Assembly (NCBI RefSeq): GCF_038502225.1
Contig: NC_091355.1
Span: forward strand, 17,603,927 to 17,667,926
Origin: Cherax quadricarinatus
Lineage: Eukaryota; Arthropoda; Malacostraca; Decapoda; Parastacidae
Direction of reading: 5' to 3'
Length of the DNA stretch: 64,000 nt
In this document: positions 12,316-22,903 of the stretch, piece by piece
How positions within the stretch are numbered: position 1 is the stretch's first letter
How the letters are laid out: every line of letters begins with the position of its first letter
Translations under genes and position numbers: made by a program
Notes under the pieces: model-generated
The model's input: only the letters and a program-made list of their open reading frames with translations
Databases searched by the model: none
Told to the model about the DNA's origin: nothing

Positions 12316-12358
12316 TGTGTGTGCGTGTGTGTGTATGTGTGTGTGTGTGCGCGCGCGT
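12166..12358. repeat. (GT)n microsatellite interrupted by a LINE-A end
   Basis: GT tracts at 12166-12232 and 12273-12358, with TA and GC interruptions, flank a 40-bp LINE-A 3' end. Confidence 0.95.
12233..12272 (-). mobile_element. LINE-A 3' terminal 40 bp (A4)
   Basis: CTCACCTAGTTGAGGTTGC and GGGTCGAGTCCGAGCTC match the 3' end of A1 (20369-20406) and A2. Only the last 40 bp of the element remain, with (GT)n on both sides. On the sense (minus) strand both flanks read (AC)n. Confidence 0.85.
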
Positions 12359-12505
12359 CTTGATTTCCTGCGAAATGGTAATTCACAAGCAATTGTAAGG
12401 AAACCTTACAAGCGACCGTAGGTAATGAACCCATAATGGAATACTTGATGATATTCTCACGTCCTTACTGAAATCTTCTACACAAGCTGGCAGATTTCAT
12501 AGTCT

Positions 12506-12508
<3 letters not shown>

Positions 12509-12573
<65 letters not shown>
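12509..12573. repeat. (TA)n microsatellite
   Basis: An uninterrupted AT tract of about 64 bp, followed by ACACACACAA. Confidence 0.97.
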
Positions 12574-12576
<3 letters not shown>

Positions 12577-12981
12577 ACACACAAACCCTCCTGCGTGACG
12601 TAATATCAGAGGAATACATAGGTACCTAATCTTCCCACGACATGACATACATATTAAATTATCTAGTAAATAAAAACCAACCCGTCCTTCTGAACCAGTC
12701 GTCGATTTCCACTTAGATGTTAAACATATTTCTCTGTATTCGTTATTTAAATTAGATTTTGTTGCCTTAAATTTTCATGCAGAACCGAAATGCTGTTAAT
12801 AGCAAACAATGAAATCAGAAATGATGTAGTGTGATCAGAAAACAGAGGCCCACCGAGGGCAGTTTAAAACAGTCATGATCATGTTTTCATGTCAGTGTCA
12901 GTCAAACATTTGACGCTCTAGTCAAAGTGATATACTGATGTTAATTAGTAGGATGGCCTGAAAATGTCGAGATCCTCTAAA
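12574..12981. other. No feature seen
   Basis: AT-rich sequence with no recognisable gene or repeat. Confidence 0.5.
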
Positions 12982-13413
12982 CCTCGTTACTAGTTAGCGA
13001 GGTTATTCCTCACCTCGTTACTAGTGAGTGGGGTTCTCCCTCACCTCGCTACTAGTGAGTGGGGTTTTTCCCTCACCTCGTTACTAGTGAGTGGGGTTCT
13101 CCCTCACCTCGTTACTAGTGAGCAGGGTTTTCCCTCACCTCGTTACTTGTGAGCGGGGTTTTCCCTCACCTCGTTACTTGTGAGCGGGGTTCTCCCTCAC
13201 CTCGTTGCTAGTGAGGTTCTCCGTCACCTCGTTACTAATGAATTTCTCCCTCACCTCGTTACTAATGAGGTTCTCCCTCACCTCGTTACTAACGAGGTTC
13301 TCCATCTTGTGAGTAGGGTTCTCCCTCACCTCGTTACCAGTGAGTGGGGTTCTCCCTCACCTCGTTACCAGTGAGTGGGGTTCTCCCTCACCTCGTTACT
13401 AGTGAGATCCTCC
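12982..13413. repeat. 31-bp minisatellite with 27-bp variants
   Basis: The word CCTCGTTAC recurs at about 12982, 13013, 13044, 13076, 13107, 13138, 13169 and 13200 (period 31), then 13227, 13254 and 13281 (period 27), then 13329, 13360 and 13391 (period 31). Each unit holds CTCACCTCGTTACTAGTGAG, whose ends CTCAC/GTGAG are complementary. There are about 14 units and no spacers, so it is not CRISPR-like. Confidence 0.95.
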
Positions 13414-14043
13414 TTCACCAGCTCACATATAAAGCAAATAGTGGCCTTTATTAGTACGATGTTTCACCTTCATATAAGAAATGCCTTGTTCTTATAGAGT
13501 TCATTGTGCAATGTGTTATTTTTTCTACTTGTCGGATACGCCATATTACAACCACCTCACTCCTATTTGAGGTACTCCTGCAACTCCTCTACAATAGAGA
13601 GAGAGCCTCCCTCACCCTATCTGCAACTAATGTCTTCCCTCACTTCCACATCCACAAGCGAGTCAGGTTTTCCTACACCTTATCCACAACCAAGTGAAGT
13701 CCTCCGTCGCCTCCACAGTCAGTTCTTCATCTTCTCCACAAATGTGTAAGGTCCTCCCTCACTTCCATCATTGCACGCTTCACCATCTGCATCACAAATC
13801 CAGTGTCCTAAAACTCCCCGCTTCATTATCCCAGGAAAATGTTAGGGAGGACTGCCTTACCCAGGCTCAGTTCTCACAACACCGTGGTGGACGAAATATC
13901 TCAATGTCATGAACTGCATATTGTGTCTTACCCATATAATTGACGGATGATTTTACTGTTGATATCCATGTCGCCTCGCACACGACTCTCATGGACAACT
14001 TATCGCTTCTCATACGACTTTTATTAATGACTTTTGATTCCTG
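13414..14043. other. Degenerate pyrimidine-rich repeat
   Basis: CCTCACTTCCA, GTCCTCC and TCCACAA words recur irregularly between 13550 and 13790 and resemble worn versions of the preceding minisatellite. The overlapping frames of 63-81 codons are by-products. Confidence 0.4.
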
Positions 14044-14085
14044 AAACGACTCTCACTGACGCCAGGTGGTCGGTGAGAGTCGTTT
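14044..14085. repeat. Perfect 13-bp palindrome
   Basis: AAACGACTCTCAC at 14044-14056 is complementary to GTGAGAGTCGTTT at 14073-14085, with a 16-base loop. Confidence 0.9.
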
Positions 14086-14143
14086 AAGAGCTGCCTTGAA
14101 TGGGACCAGTAGGCCCTCTGCAGTGTTCCTCCATTCTTATGTT
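14086..14143 (+). mobile_element. LINE-C 3' tail remnant (C4)
   Basis: GGGACCAGTAGGCCCTCTGC, AGTGTTCCTCC and ATTCTTATGTT match the 3' end of LINE-C (11434-11487 and the complement of 62424-62475). Confidence 0.7.
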
Positions 14144-14174
14144 GTATGTCTCACGTCGAGACATACAACATAAG
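14136..14174. repeat. Perfect 17-bp palindrome
   Basis: CTTATGTTGTATGTCTC at 14136-14152 is complementary to GAGACATACAACATAAG at 14158-14174, with a 5-base loop. It starts inside the LINE-C tail, so the tail sequence itself has been mirrored. Confidence 0.92.
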
Positions 14175-14670
14175 AAAGATTTGGGCTTCATCCTGAGATG
14201 TCACACTTCTGACTCGCCTCATTTGCACATAACTAATAAAATAACAATGAATTTAAAACTAAAAAAATTGAAAGAGCTACTTTTGTCCAAAATGAATCAA
14301 GAATATAGTTCGAAAATTAATTTGAAAATTGTAGAGAGAGAGATAGAGCAAGAAAAAGATGGGAATCATTCAGAGGCAAATAATTTTAGACTAGAGAAAA
14401 AGAGTGAGCTTCCAGAGGTAAATAAACAGATATGAATTAGTTTAATCAGTCTCTGTAATTAGATTATGTAAATTAGGTATAGATCCCGCCCATGCTGAGA
14501 GAGAAACAACATGTAAATGTTGTTCCAAATCATTCCGGATTTACATATTTATGAACCTCGATGTACAGCGTTGTTGTGTTGCTTAGCTGAACCACTGTTA
14601 CTTAAAACACTCCCACCACCACTATTACAATTATACTCACTTCTATTACAATCATTCCTACCATCACCGC
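14175..14670. other. Unrecognised DNA
   Basis: A Lys/Glu-rich plus frame (to 14435) starts in the LINE-C tail and is driven by an A-rich sequence. From about 14590, CCACCACTATTACAA-like low complexity begins; it is the target of the insertion at 14686. Confidence 0.4.
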
Positions 14671-14685
14671 TACAATTAATCTCAC

Positions 14686-14854
14686 ATGTGCAACATCTGG
14701 ATATCTTTATTGTAGACGTTTCGCCATCCAGTGGCTTTATCAATACAGATTCTAGGACATAATTAGAAGACAGTAGAACTATATACAATAAAGATGTCCA
14801 GATGTTGCATGTGTGTCTTAACTTAAATATTATCGGTATTTTATACCTTAATTG
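14686..14854 (-). mobile_element. 169-bp P-type element with hammerhead-like core and 15-bp target duplication
   Basis: TACAATTAATCTCAC occurs exactly at 14671-14685 and 14855-14869 on either side of a 169-bp insertion into low-complexity DNA. The insertion contains an inverted pair, GCAACATCTGGATATCTTTA (from 14691) against its near complement at 14784-14809. A motif on the minus strand reads TTGATAA, then a stem GCCA..TGGC, then GAAAC (about 14713-14748). No ORF. It is a non-autonomous element that must borrow replication proteins. Confidence 0.85.
14713..14750 (-). ncRNA. Degenerate hammerhead-like core
   Basis: On the minus strand the order is TTGATAA, AGCCACTGGATGGC, GAAACG. Compared with the hammerhead consensus CTGANGA, two core positions differ, so this copy is probably inactive. 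Confidence 0.25.
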
Positions 14855-14869
14855 TACAATTAATCTCAC

Positions 14870-15700
14870 CACTATAACAATTACTCCCACTACTGTTACT
14901 ATCATTTCAATTAACTACCGCTATCACTACTAAGAACTCTATCACCACAGCTATCACTAACACCACTACAGCTACCACCAGCCCACCACTTACCACTACC
15001 CTCACTATTAACATTGCACCACCACGACCAGTATCACTATCGATAGCTCCCTCTCTACCACTGTAAGGAAGTTTAAAATTCTGGAAGGATTTCGGCTAAA
15101 TTTAATAAAGTGAGATGTCAACCATAGTGTGGGAGAAGGATATTGATATTCTAAAATGTTGTCTGATTATTAAAGTTAAACTTTGCACCCTATAAAATTA
15201 CGTGGCATTCTGTACCAAAGTAACCAGAGAATGTTATGATATTATCCGGGTAGTGAGAGTTAATAACGTACAGGATAACAATAGATTTTAGTTAATGCCG
15301 AAGCTGTCACACTGTCAGCCATGAACACTCAATCTTTATTTATTGACTGTTTAAATTTAATATTTGTCTTGTGTAAAAAAATAATCAGGAGTTTCTCTGA
15401 AGTTTATAAAGCCGGATAATCTAAAATTATCTCAATGTAAATGAGTTGGAGTAATATTTAATATTCAATATTTGAAGTAGGCAGTAAATTACTGTGCTTA
15501 GGTAAAATCAACAACAAATTATCTGTATTCAATACGTGTTTGAGTTGGTAAACCCTGGGTCTTTGAATAATTTAAGGATTCTTCTTCTATTTTAAGGGTG
15601 TTGGGTTACATTTTAAAATATTGGGATGATAGACATCAAGTCTTGCGTAATTAACTAACTTAAAGAATGTGAATATAATGGTGTACATCGTCTTTACATC
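14870..15700. other. CACC-like low complexity, then AT-rich DNA
   Basis: CCACTAC/TCACTA low complexity continues to about 15065. The rest is AT-rich without recognisable features. Confidence 0.5.
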
Positions 15701-15792
15701 TCCACTGTTTCTGTTGCTTCTGTATTCGACTGATGAAACCTATGTGTAGGCGAAACGCTTCGGAATAAAGATACCTAATTATTGTACGCCTT
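15701..15792 (+). mobile_element. P-type element, 3' half
   Basis: TTCGACTGATGAAACC, TGTAGGCGAAACGCTTCGG and AATAAAGATACCTAATTATT match the right half of the P element at 28295-28360. No inverted partner is evident nearby. Confidence 0.6.
15730..15756 (+). ncRNA. Hammerhead-ribozyme-like core
   Basis: CTGATGA at 15730-15736, a stem CCTA..TAGG, then GAAAC at 15752-15756. The catalytic-core order is kept. Cleavage and stem III pairing are unproven. Confidence 0.35.
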
Positions 15793-16156
15793 AATTACTA
15801 ACAAAAGGAATGAATGGTTGATGTCTGCAGTTGGGAAAGAGAGTCGCTACAGAGCAATCACAGAGGCCAGAGTTGTGATGCAGTTTTATGGAGTAACAGA
15901 TATCTTTGTCTGGGGATGTGGTTAAAATTGGAGTGTAACAAAATCCAAAAGGATTAATAGAGACTTCCTGGTGATAGTGCTTCTGATCTGGTGTTTAGTC
16001 TGAGAATGTGTTTCAGGGAGGAAGGAACAGCATGACCAGGGGAAGTGTATATGCTCTTGCTTTCCCCCTTCTCCGAAATCTTCTTTTTTTCCCCTTCCCT
16101 CCCCCGCAATCTCTCTTTACTTTCTCCCCTCCCCGAACCTCTCTTTCCACCTTTCC
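15793..16156. other. Unrecognised DNA, pyrimidine-rich at the end
   Basis: No gene. From 16060 it becomes T/C-rich and leads into the tandem repeat. Confidence 0.5.
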
Positions 16157-16248
16157 CCCACAACCCGTCTTTCCGCCTCCCCCACAACCCGTCTTTCCGC
16201 CTCCCCCACAACCCGTCTTTCCGCCTCCCCCACAACCTCTTTCAACCC
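16157..16248. repeat. 24-bp tandem repeat in a pyrimidine tract
   Basis: CACAACCCGTCTTTCCGCCT recurs every 24 bp (ACAACCC at 16160, 16184, 16208), about 3.5 copies. It gives 8-residue repeats in several frames and is not a gene. Confidence 0.9.
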
Positions 16249-16259
16249 TCTACCCTCAA

Positions 16260-16630
16260 ACCATACCCCGGCCGGGATTGAACCCGCGGTCAGAGAGTCT
16301 CAAAACTCCAGACCGTCGCGTTAGCCACTAGACCAGCTAGCCACAATAAGATTCGTCCAACTAGGTATATTTCTACACCATAGGAAGGTTAGCATAGGCA
16401 CCACTGTAACCACAAATGCAAGGTTTACAGACGAATCTCCAGCTAGCGTGGCCGTGACGAACTCTAGCTCAAGTCCCCTCACTGCCGTCAACATGACTCA
16501 CGAAATCGTAATGACACTAGCTGGTCTAGTGGCTAACGCGACGGTCTGGAGTTTTGACTCTGACCGCGGGTTCAATCCCGGCCGGGGTATGGTTTGTTTG
16601 CAATCGTGTCATTACGATTTCGTGAGTCAT
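16260..16630 (-). mobile_element. W-type composite tRNA-like hairpin SINE (W1), 12-bp target duplication
   Basis: CTCTACCCTCAA lies at 16248-16259 and 16631-16642. Inside, 16260-16340 (minus) and 16511-16594 (plus) are inverted copies of a tRNA-like sequence: TGGTCTAGTGGCTAACGCG (A-box-like) and GGGTTCAATCCCGG (B-box). The right copy is itself bracketed by inverted words, CACGAAATCGTAATGACAC at 16499-16517 and its complement at 16606-16624. I infer a tRNA-derived SINE inserted by a LINE machinery. Which strand is sense is uncertain. Confidence 0.85.
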
Positions 16631-16642
16631 CTCTACCCTCAA

Positions 16643-18521
16643 CCTTTCCCCAGTCCTCGGAACCTCTTTCCCCCTCCCCCCGCAACCTCTTTTCCCTCCT
16701 CTGCATATAATCTATTGAGTTCACCGTAAGTTACGTTAGGAGAAGAAGATGATCTGATTATATGCATGAATAACCAGTAAATCATTATATACTCCTATAC
16801 TGTTAACCGAGTGTACTATTGACCCTCTAATTATCTTATGATGACACGGGTAGATAGGATATTAGAAGATGCTTCACAGTAACCGTATAGTATATTTACT
16901 GCCCAACATTAACTTTAACTTTCTACTTAGAAATAACACCTTAGTTTCAAACGGCTCAGAATTTGCATTGTCAAGTTCAAAGTGTTGGAAGGAGTGATAC
17001 TAATCGGACGAGGCTTCCAGAAATTATAGCATGAAAACCAGTATTTCAATTTTCCCGGTTTTCTGCTATACAAAAAAAAAAAGAACTTAGGGACCTATAC
17101 AGACTAAAATCAGTCCAAACTTTACTTCGACAAAGACTAACCAGCTTTCAAGATATAAGTATGTTTGCATGTACATGGCAAGTTTCAGTTGAACTTGGGT
17201 ATATAACGTACCAGTTTTTTTACAGTGGTCTTGAGGGCACAAAGATATAATGTTCACTTAAAATAGATTAACTTAATCCGCAAACTTGAAGGTTTGGATC
17301 GTGCTGTGGACTGAGAGACAATGTTTATAAAACAAGATTCTGTAGATTTTACCTAAGATAACCCAGTAAACTCACACTGTGAATAATTTATGTTCAGAAG
17401 AGACATTTTCCAATTATATCTCACTAATCAGTTCCATTAAAAAACGTGCACATTCAAACTTACACAACGTAAACTCCAGGCAGTTTTCTATGAGGAAAAC
17501 ACATTAGAAAATGTATTTTTCAGTCATTGCCAAGAATCCAACATGATTTGCATTTACCCAGCTTAAATTCACTTTTTTTCATTCATTTCATAAGGTTATT
17601 CAGCTATTAAAAATTAATGTCATTTACATTGTGTCTTATTTTAATCAGGAGGAAAGAAGAAAACTAGTATGGGTTATATAGCGCCTCTAGTGTGGGGTAC
17701 ATTGATATTTGATCCAAGGAAGGAGAGATAAGTATAGTTCCTTGGCTCAAGAGCCTTTCACTAGCTTGAAGGAAAATGAAAGCAAAAATGTGAAAGCATG
17801 CTATGCCATTTCGAGGTTAGAAGTGCAAAATGGTATTAACTCAATTAACAAATCTAGCCTATTGAGGAGGCTACAGGAATGTTGAAATTTTGAAGTTAAT
17901 CAACAGAGGCTTTCTAAAGTTACCTAACATATGAAAGTTAAGACACATGTGCACAACTTACCTAACATAAATGAATTTCGGAAATAGTCTGTATAAAAAT
18001 TAAGCAGAGGTCACTTGCACTTTTTAGTTGTTCCACGAACCTTTACTTAGTAATAATTGACTAGGCTTGATAATTTGAAGCCATTTGGATCAAACATTTT
18101 AAAGCTATGAACGTGAGCACTGGAGGGAGTTATTGGAAGACAAGAACACTAACTTTAATGTGCTATCGCAAACGTCATACAGTATTTAAGGGTTCGCTAA
18201 ATTCGTGACAATTTAAAGCTATAAAAACACGAGTTTTCATTTTTTCTCAATTTTCTTTTTGTAGATATAATTTATTTAAAATTCTCTACAGTCTTTTAAG
18301 AAAAATATTTGACTTTTTTTATTAAAAACTAAATTGATAGAAAAAGTTCTATAAAACTGATAAAATGACATATACAAATTTCAAATTCAATGCAAAAAGA
18401 AAAAAAAAACTGGCAATTGAAAATTTACATAGTTCAAAGTGAAAATTAAGCATTGTTAAAATAGAACCTTGTTCTATAACATAGCTGAACCCTTGCCAAG
18501 AAACTTCATCGCTATCCCGCA
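16643..18521. other. Pyrimidine-rich remainder, then AT-rich DNA
   Basis: CCTCTTTCCCC-type sequence to about 16720 belongs to the tract into which W1 inserted. The remaining 1.8 kb is AT-rich, with no feature recognised. Confidence 0.5.
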
Positions 18522-18655
18522 TAAGAACATAAGACTGGAAGAACACTGGAGAAGGTCTACTCATATACTTATCCAATCTATTTTTAAACCTACCCAAGGT
18601 TCTAGGCTCTATCACCCTACTCGGAAGATTGCCACATGCAGCATTCTCCAATTAT
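18522..18655 (-). mobile_element. LINE-C 3' fragment (C3)
   Basis: On the minus strand it encodes NLPSRVIEPRTLGRFKNRLD followed by KYMSR, the conserved LINE-C C-terminus, then a short 3' end and CTTATGTTCTTAT at 18522. It is 5'-truncated and carries no usable ORF. Confidence 0.8.
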
Positions 18656-18714
18656 CACATTCTCCACCTGACCCAGCATTCTCCTATAAATACTCGCGTA
18701 TCTTTCACATGGTA

Positions 18715-18775
18715 GATCTGTTTGTCACTTGATAAAGCCCACTGTGTGGCCGATGCGTTGTCAATAAAGGATCAC
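18715..18775 (+). mobile_element. Decayed P-type core
   Basis: TTGATAAAGCCCACTGTGTG, GCCGATGCG and CAATAAAGGATCACA follow the same word order as other P copies (core, stem, then AATAAAGATACC) but with changed core bases. Confidence 0.4.
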
Positions 18776-19157
18776 ACTATACTGCTTAACTGTTTATATT
18801 TTCATAAATATATGTATCGAGTTAACTATCATAAACAGCTGGCCACACAATTTATTTGGATCAAGCACCCTCGACTTGGGCTAAATCATTTGTTTACACA
18901 CTTAAATGATTTTCCCAAAAAAGTTTTTGTAACGGCGTTTTCGAAATTGTCCTTTTTTTTTTGTTGTTGTGAGATTAAATTGGTTGCCAGTGTATGAAAT
19001 GTGATTGTACTTGTATCGTAAGTAGTAGTTAAAACTCCCTCCATTAGGCTCTGTAAGTTTAATTGAATTGACATACATTTTTCATGAGTTAATTGTAAAC
19101 ACAAAATAATTTTCATTGACGCTCAGTTGCTAATTTGAATTAAGCAGAAATTTTCGC
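18776..19157. other. No feature seen
   Basis: AT-rich sequence without recognisable gene or repeat. Confidence 0.5.
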
Positions 19158-19213
<56 letters not shown>

Positions 19214-19224
19214 TATTATTATTA
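19158..19224. repeat. (ATT)n microsatellite
   Basis: About 66 bp of ATT with one phase slip at 19211. It may be an old SINE tail, but the flanks are not recognisable. Confidence 0.95.
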
Positions 19225-20315
19225 GCGGTAGTTGTACTTGTAGTAATTGCTGTGGAAGAAATTTGTATTGGGTGCAGTAATGACAAAAGCAGTAGAAGTT
19301 GTTGTAGTAGTAATAACAATTATAATAATTAAGAAGTATTAGTAGTACTAGATTAGGTTCGATCCGAGGAAGAGTAACAGCTGAGGAAAGTTAGGTAATG
19401 TTTCGTAAAAAACGCAGTTAGCAATATTGTCAGTTGTGATACCATGAAAAAATATGAAGCCTCTTCCGAGCTCATATCTAACTTCATAAATAGTTGTCCA
19501 AAAGAATGACTGTCAGTAAGAATACGGACAACTAGACACCTTAGCGACTAATGAGACATTGTGGCTAAGTTTCGCTCACCAGGAGCTTTATTTGTATTTG
19601 CTTTATTTGTATTTGCTTGGCAAACTCATGGCGTAGGAAACATAGCCGGAGTAACTGTCTCATTAGTTACGTTGTGTTCATTAACCTAACAAAGAGTAAG
19701 CTTCCTTTGTCTTGTAATTCTTTCGTTGCTTGTGGACAGTAGGCCTTCTGCAGTAATCTTACTTATTGCGTGATATTTTAAACTCATGTAATTGACTTAT
19801 TTTCATAGACATGGGTTTCCTGCTCCTTTTAAATTATTGCCTGGTAAGGGTCTCCACGTAGATCATATGCTTCAGGCTGTATTTCTTGCTGTTTAGTATA
19901 AGGTGGCATATTCATTCTCTGCTCCTAATACAACCATGAGTTATCTTCCCTCTACGGCTGACGAAGACCTCAGTTGGTGGTTGAAATACAGAGTTAACAA
20001 TGTTTTCCTCTTTCTGTCTACGTGTGAGTACCTTTCATTGCTCTTCTGTGGATATAATGATACGAGACTATGCCTCTTCCAATACTTAGCTGCAATGAGA
20101 GTTTCTTAAGAAGGACTTAACACGAGATGCCAACACCAGCAGCAAATTATATACAAATTAATAGGGGATTTAAAGATTAAGTGGCGGATATTAGCTAGAG
20201 GCTGTCTTGGAAAACTGACTGTAGCAACGACTCTACATATACAAAGGTACGTTTTCAACACTTGATACATTTAGTTTCAAAATTTTTTACATTTGTGAAA
20301 TGGTGCAATATAAGC
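19225..20315. other. No gene seen; possible worn P and LINE-C scraps
   Basis: GTTTCGCTCACCAGGAGCTT at 19569-19588 and GTAGGCCTTCTGCAGTAAT at 19739 faintly resemble P cores and the LINE-C tail. Nothing else is supported. Confidence 0.35.
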
Positions 20316-20331
20316 ACACGCGCGCGCGCGC

Positions 20332-20367
<36 letters not shown>
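20316..20367. repeat. (CG)n-(GT)n microsatellite at LINE-A 3' end
   Basis: CACGCGCGCGCGC followed by about 35 bp of GT, ending at the LINE-A terminus CTCACCTAG. On the element's sense strand this is an (AC)n tail. Confidence 0.95.
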
Positions 20368-20370
<3 letters not shown>

Positions 20371-20433
20371 CACCTAGTTGATGTTGCGAGAGTCGAGTCC
20401 GAGCTCCTGGCCCCGCCTCTTCACTGATCGCTA

Positions 20434-21525
20434 CTAGGTCACTCTCCCTGAGCCGTGAGCTTTATCATACCTCTGCTTAAAGCTATGTATGGATCCTGCC
20501 TCCACTGCATCGCTTCCCAAACTATTCCACTTACTGACTACTCTGTGGCTGAAGAAATACTTCCTAACATCCCTGTAATTCATCTGCGTCTTCAACTTCC
20601 AACTGTGTCCCCTTGTTACTGTGTCCAATCTCTGGAACATCCTGTCTTTGTCCACCCTGTCAATTCCTCTCAGTATTTTGTATGTCGTTATCATGTCCCC
20701 CCTATCTCTCCTGTCCTCCAGTGTCGTCAGGTTGATTTCCCTTAACCTCTCCTCGTAGGACATTCCTCTTAGCTCTGGGACTAGTCTTGTTGCAAACCTT
20801 TGCACTTTCTCTAGTTTATTTACGTGCTTGGCTAGGTGTGGGTTCCAAACTGGTGCCGCATACTCCAATATGGGCCTAACGTACACGGTGTACAGGGTCC
20901 TGAACGATTCCTTATTAAGATGTCGGAATGCTGTTCTGAGGTTTGCTAGGCGCCCATATGCTGCAGCAGTTATTTGGTTGATGTGCGCTTCAGGAGATGT
21001 GCCTGGTGTTATACTCACCCCAAGATCTTTTTCCTTGAGTGAGGTTTGTAGTCTCTGGCCCCCTAGACTGTACTCCGTCTGCGGTCTTCTTTGCCCTTCC
21101 CCAATCTTCATGACTTTGCACTTGGTGGGATTGATTTCCAGGAGCCAATTGCTGGACCAGGTCTGCAGCCTGTCCAGATCCCTTTGTAGTTCTGCCTGGT
21201 CTTCGATCGAGTGAATTCTTCTCATCAACTTCACGTCATCTGCAAACAGGGACACCTCAGAGTCTATTCCTTCCGTCATGTCGTTCACAAATACCAGAAA
21301 CAGCACTGGACCTAGGACTGACCCCTGTGGGACCCCGCTGGTCACAGGTGCCCACTCTGACACCTCGCCACGTACCATGACTTGCTGCTGTCTTCCTGAC
21401 AAGTATTCCCTGATCCATTGTAGTGCCTTCCCTGTTATCTCTGCTTGGTCCTCTAGTTTTTGCACCAATCTCTTGTGTGGAACTGTGTCAAACGCCTTCT
21501 TGCAGTCCAAGAATATGCAATCCAC
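20434..21525 (-). pseudogene. LINE-A reverse transcriptase catalytic part and C-terminus
   Basis: RT palm motifs are in order: FLDCKKAFDTVPH (motif A Asp), GVPQGSVLGPVLF (motif B), SLFADDVKLM (catalytic ADD), then NPTKCKVM and LKEKDLGV. The C-terminal region has LRTLYTVYVRPILEYAAPVW-like residues, LEKVQRFATRLVPELRGM and WNSLGSDAVEAGSIHSFKQR, as in L2/CR1 elements. The upstream frame is joined by a one-base shift near 21526-21540. The catalytic residues are intact in this segment, but the element as a whole cannot be translated. Confidence 0.92.
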
Positions 21526-21739
21526 CCACCCCTCTCTCTTGTCTTACTGCTGTCACCATGTCATAGAACTACAGTAGGTTTGTGACACAGGATTTCCCGT
21601 CCCTGAAACCATGTTGGCTGCTGTTGATGAGATCGTTCCTATCTAGGTGTTCCACCACTCTTCTGATAATCTTCTCCGTGATTTTGCATACTATACATGT
21701 CAGTGACACTGGTCTGTAGTTTAATGCTTCATGTCTGTC

Positions 21740-22903
21740 TCATTTTTTAAAGATTGGGACTACATTTGCTGTCCTCCATGCCTCAGGCAATCTCCCTGTT
21801 TCGATAGATGTATTAAATATTGTTGTTAGGGGTACATATAGCGCCTCTGCTCCCTCTCTCAATACCCATGAGGAGATGTTATCTGGCCCCATTGCCTTTG
21901 AGGTATCTAGCTCATTCAGAAGCCTCTTCACTTCTTCCTCGGTTGTGTGCACTGTGTCCAGCACATGGTGGTGTGCCCCACCTCTCCGTCTTTCTGGAGC
22001 CCCTTCTGTCTCCTCTGTGAACACTTCTTTGTATCTCTTGTTGAGTTCCTCACATACTTCACGGTCATTTCTTGTCTCTCCTCCTTCCTTCCTTAGCCTG
22101 ATTACCTGGTCCTTGACTGTTGTTTTCCTCCAGATGTGGCTGTACAACAGTTTCGGGTCAGATTTAGCTTTCGCTGCTATGTCATTTTCATATTGTCTTT
22201 GGGCCTCCCATCTTATCTGTGCATATTCGTTTCTAGCTCTACGACTGCTCTCCTTATTCTCCTGGGTCCTTTGCCTTCTATATTTCTTCCATTCCCTAGC
22301 ACACTTGGTTTTTGCCTCCCTGCACCTTTGGGTAAACCATGGGCTCATCCTGGCTTTTTCATTATTCCTGTTACCCTTGGGTACAAACCTCTCCTCAGCC
22401 TCCTTGCATTTTGTTGCTACATATTCCATGATCTCATTAACTGGCTTCCCTGCCAGTTCTCTGTCCCACTGAACCCCATTCAGGAAGTTCCTCATTCCTG
22501 TGTAGTCCCCTTTCTTGTAGTTTGGCTTCATTCGTCCTGGCCTTCCTGCTTCTCCCTCCACTTGTAGCTCTACTGTGTATTCGAAGCTTAAAACCACATG
22601 GTCACTGGCCCCAAGGGGTCTTTCATATGTGATGTCCTCGATATCTGCACTACTCAAGGTGAATACTAAGTCCAGCCTTGCTGGTTCATCCTCTCCTCTC
22701 TCTCTTGTAGTGTCCCTTACGTGTTGGTACATGAAGTTTTCCAGTACCACCTCCATCATCTTAGCCCTCCATGTATCTTGGCCCCCATGCGGGTCCAAGT
22801 TCTCCCAATCGATCTCCTTGTGGTTAAAGTCACCCATGATCAGGGGCTTTGCCCTGCATGCATGAGCTCTTCTGGCCACTCTAGCTAGTGTGTCAACCAT
22901 CAC
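21740..22903 (-). pseudogene. LINE-A endonuclease second half and RT N-terminus
   Basis: Continues the endonuclease: PLIMGDFNHKEIDW (Asp/Asn pair), RLDLVF, then GASDHVVLSFE with the catalytic SDH. A basic linker of about 150 residues rich in Arg/Lys/Glu follows. The RT starts at SKAMGPDNISSWVLREG, then GRLPEAWRTANVVPIFKK. The ORF ends at TGA, where related elements have Gly-Asp (KKGD). Upstream, an in-frame TAG lies near 22950. Downstream to 21526 the frame still reads NYRPVSLTCIVCK and QHGFRDGKSC with one TAG and then a frameshift. Confidence 0.9.

Noticed and set aside
12982..13413. Possible CRISPR-like array
   Set aside because: Units are directly tandem without unique spacers, and the genome is clearly eukaryotic.
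14100..14435. 111-codon Lys-rich plus frame
   Set aside because: It begins in the LINE-C tail and palindrome and continues through A-rich DNA. No domain.
21876..22472. Plus-strand frames of 100-200 codons across 20.4-24.4 kb
   Set aside because: They lie antisense to LINE-A reverse transcriptase and endonuclease, whose motifs are clear on the minus strand.
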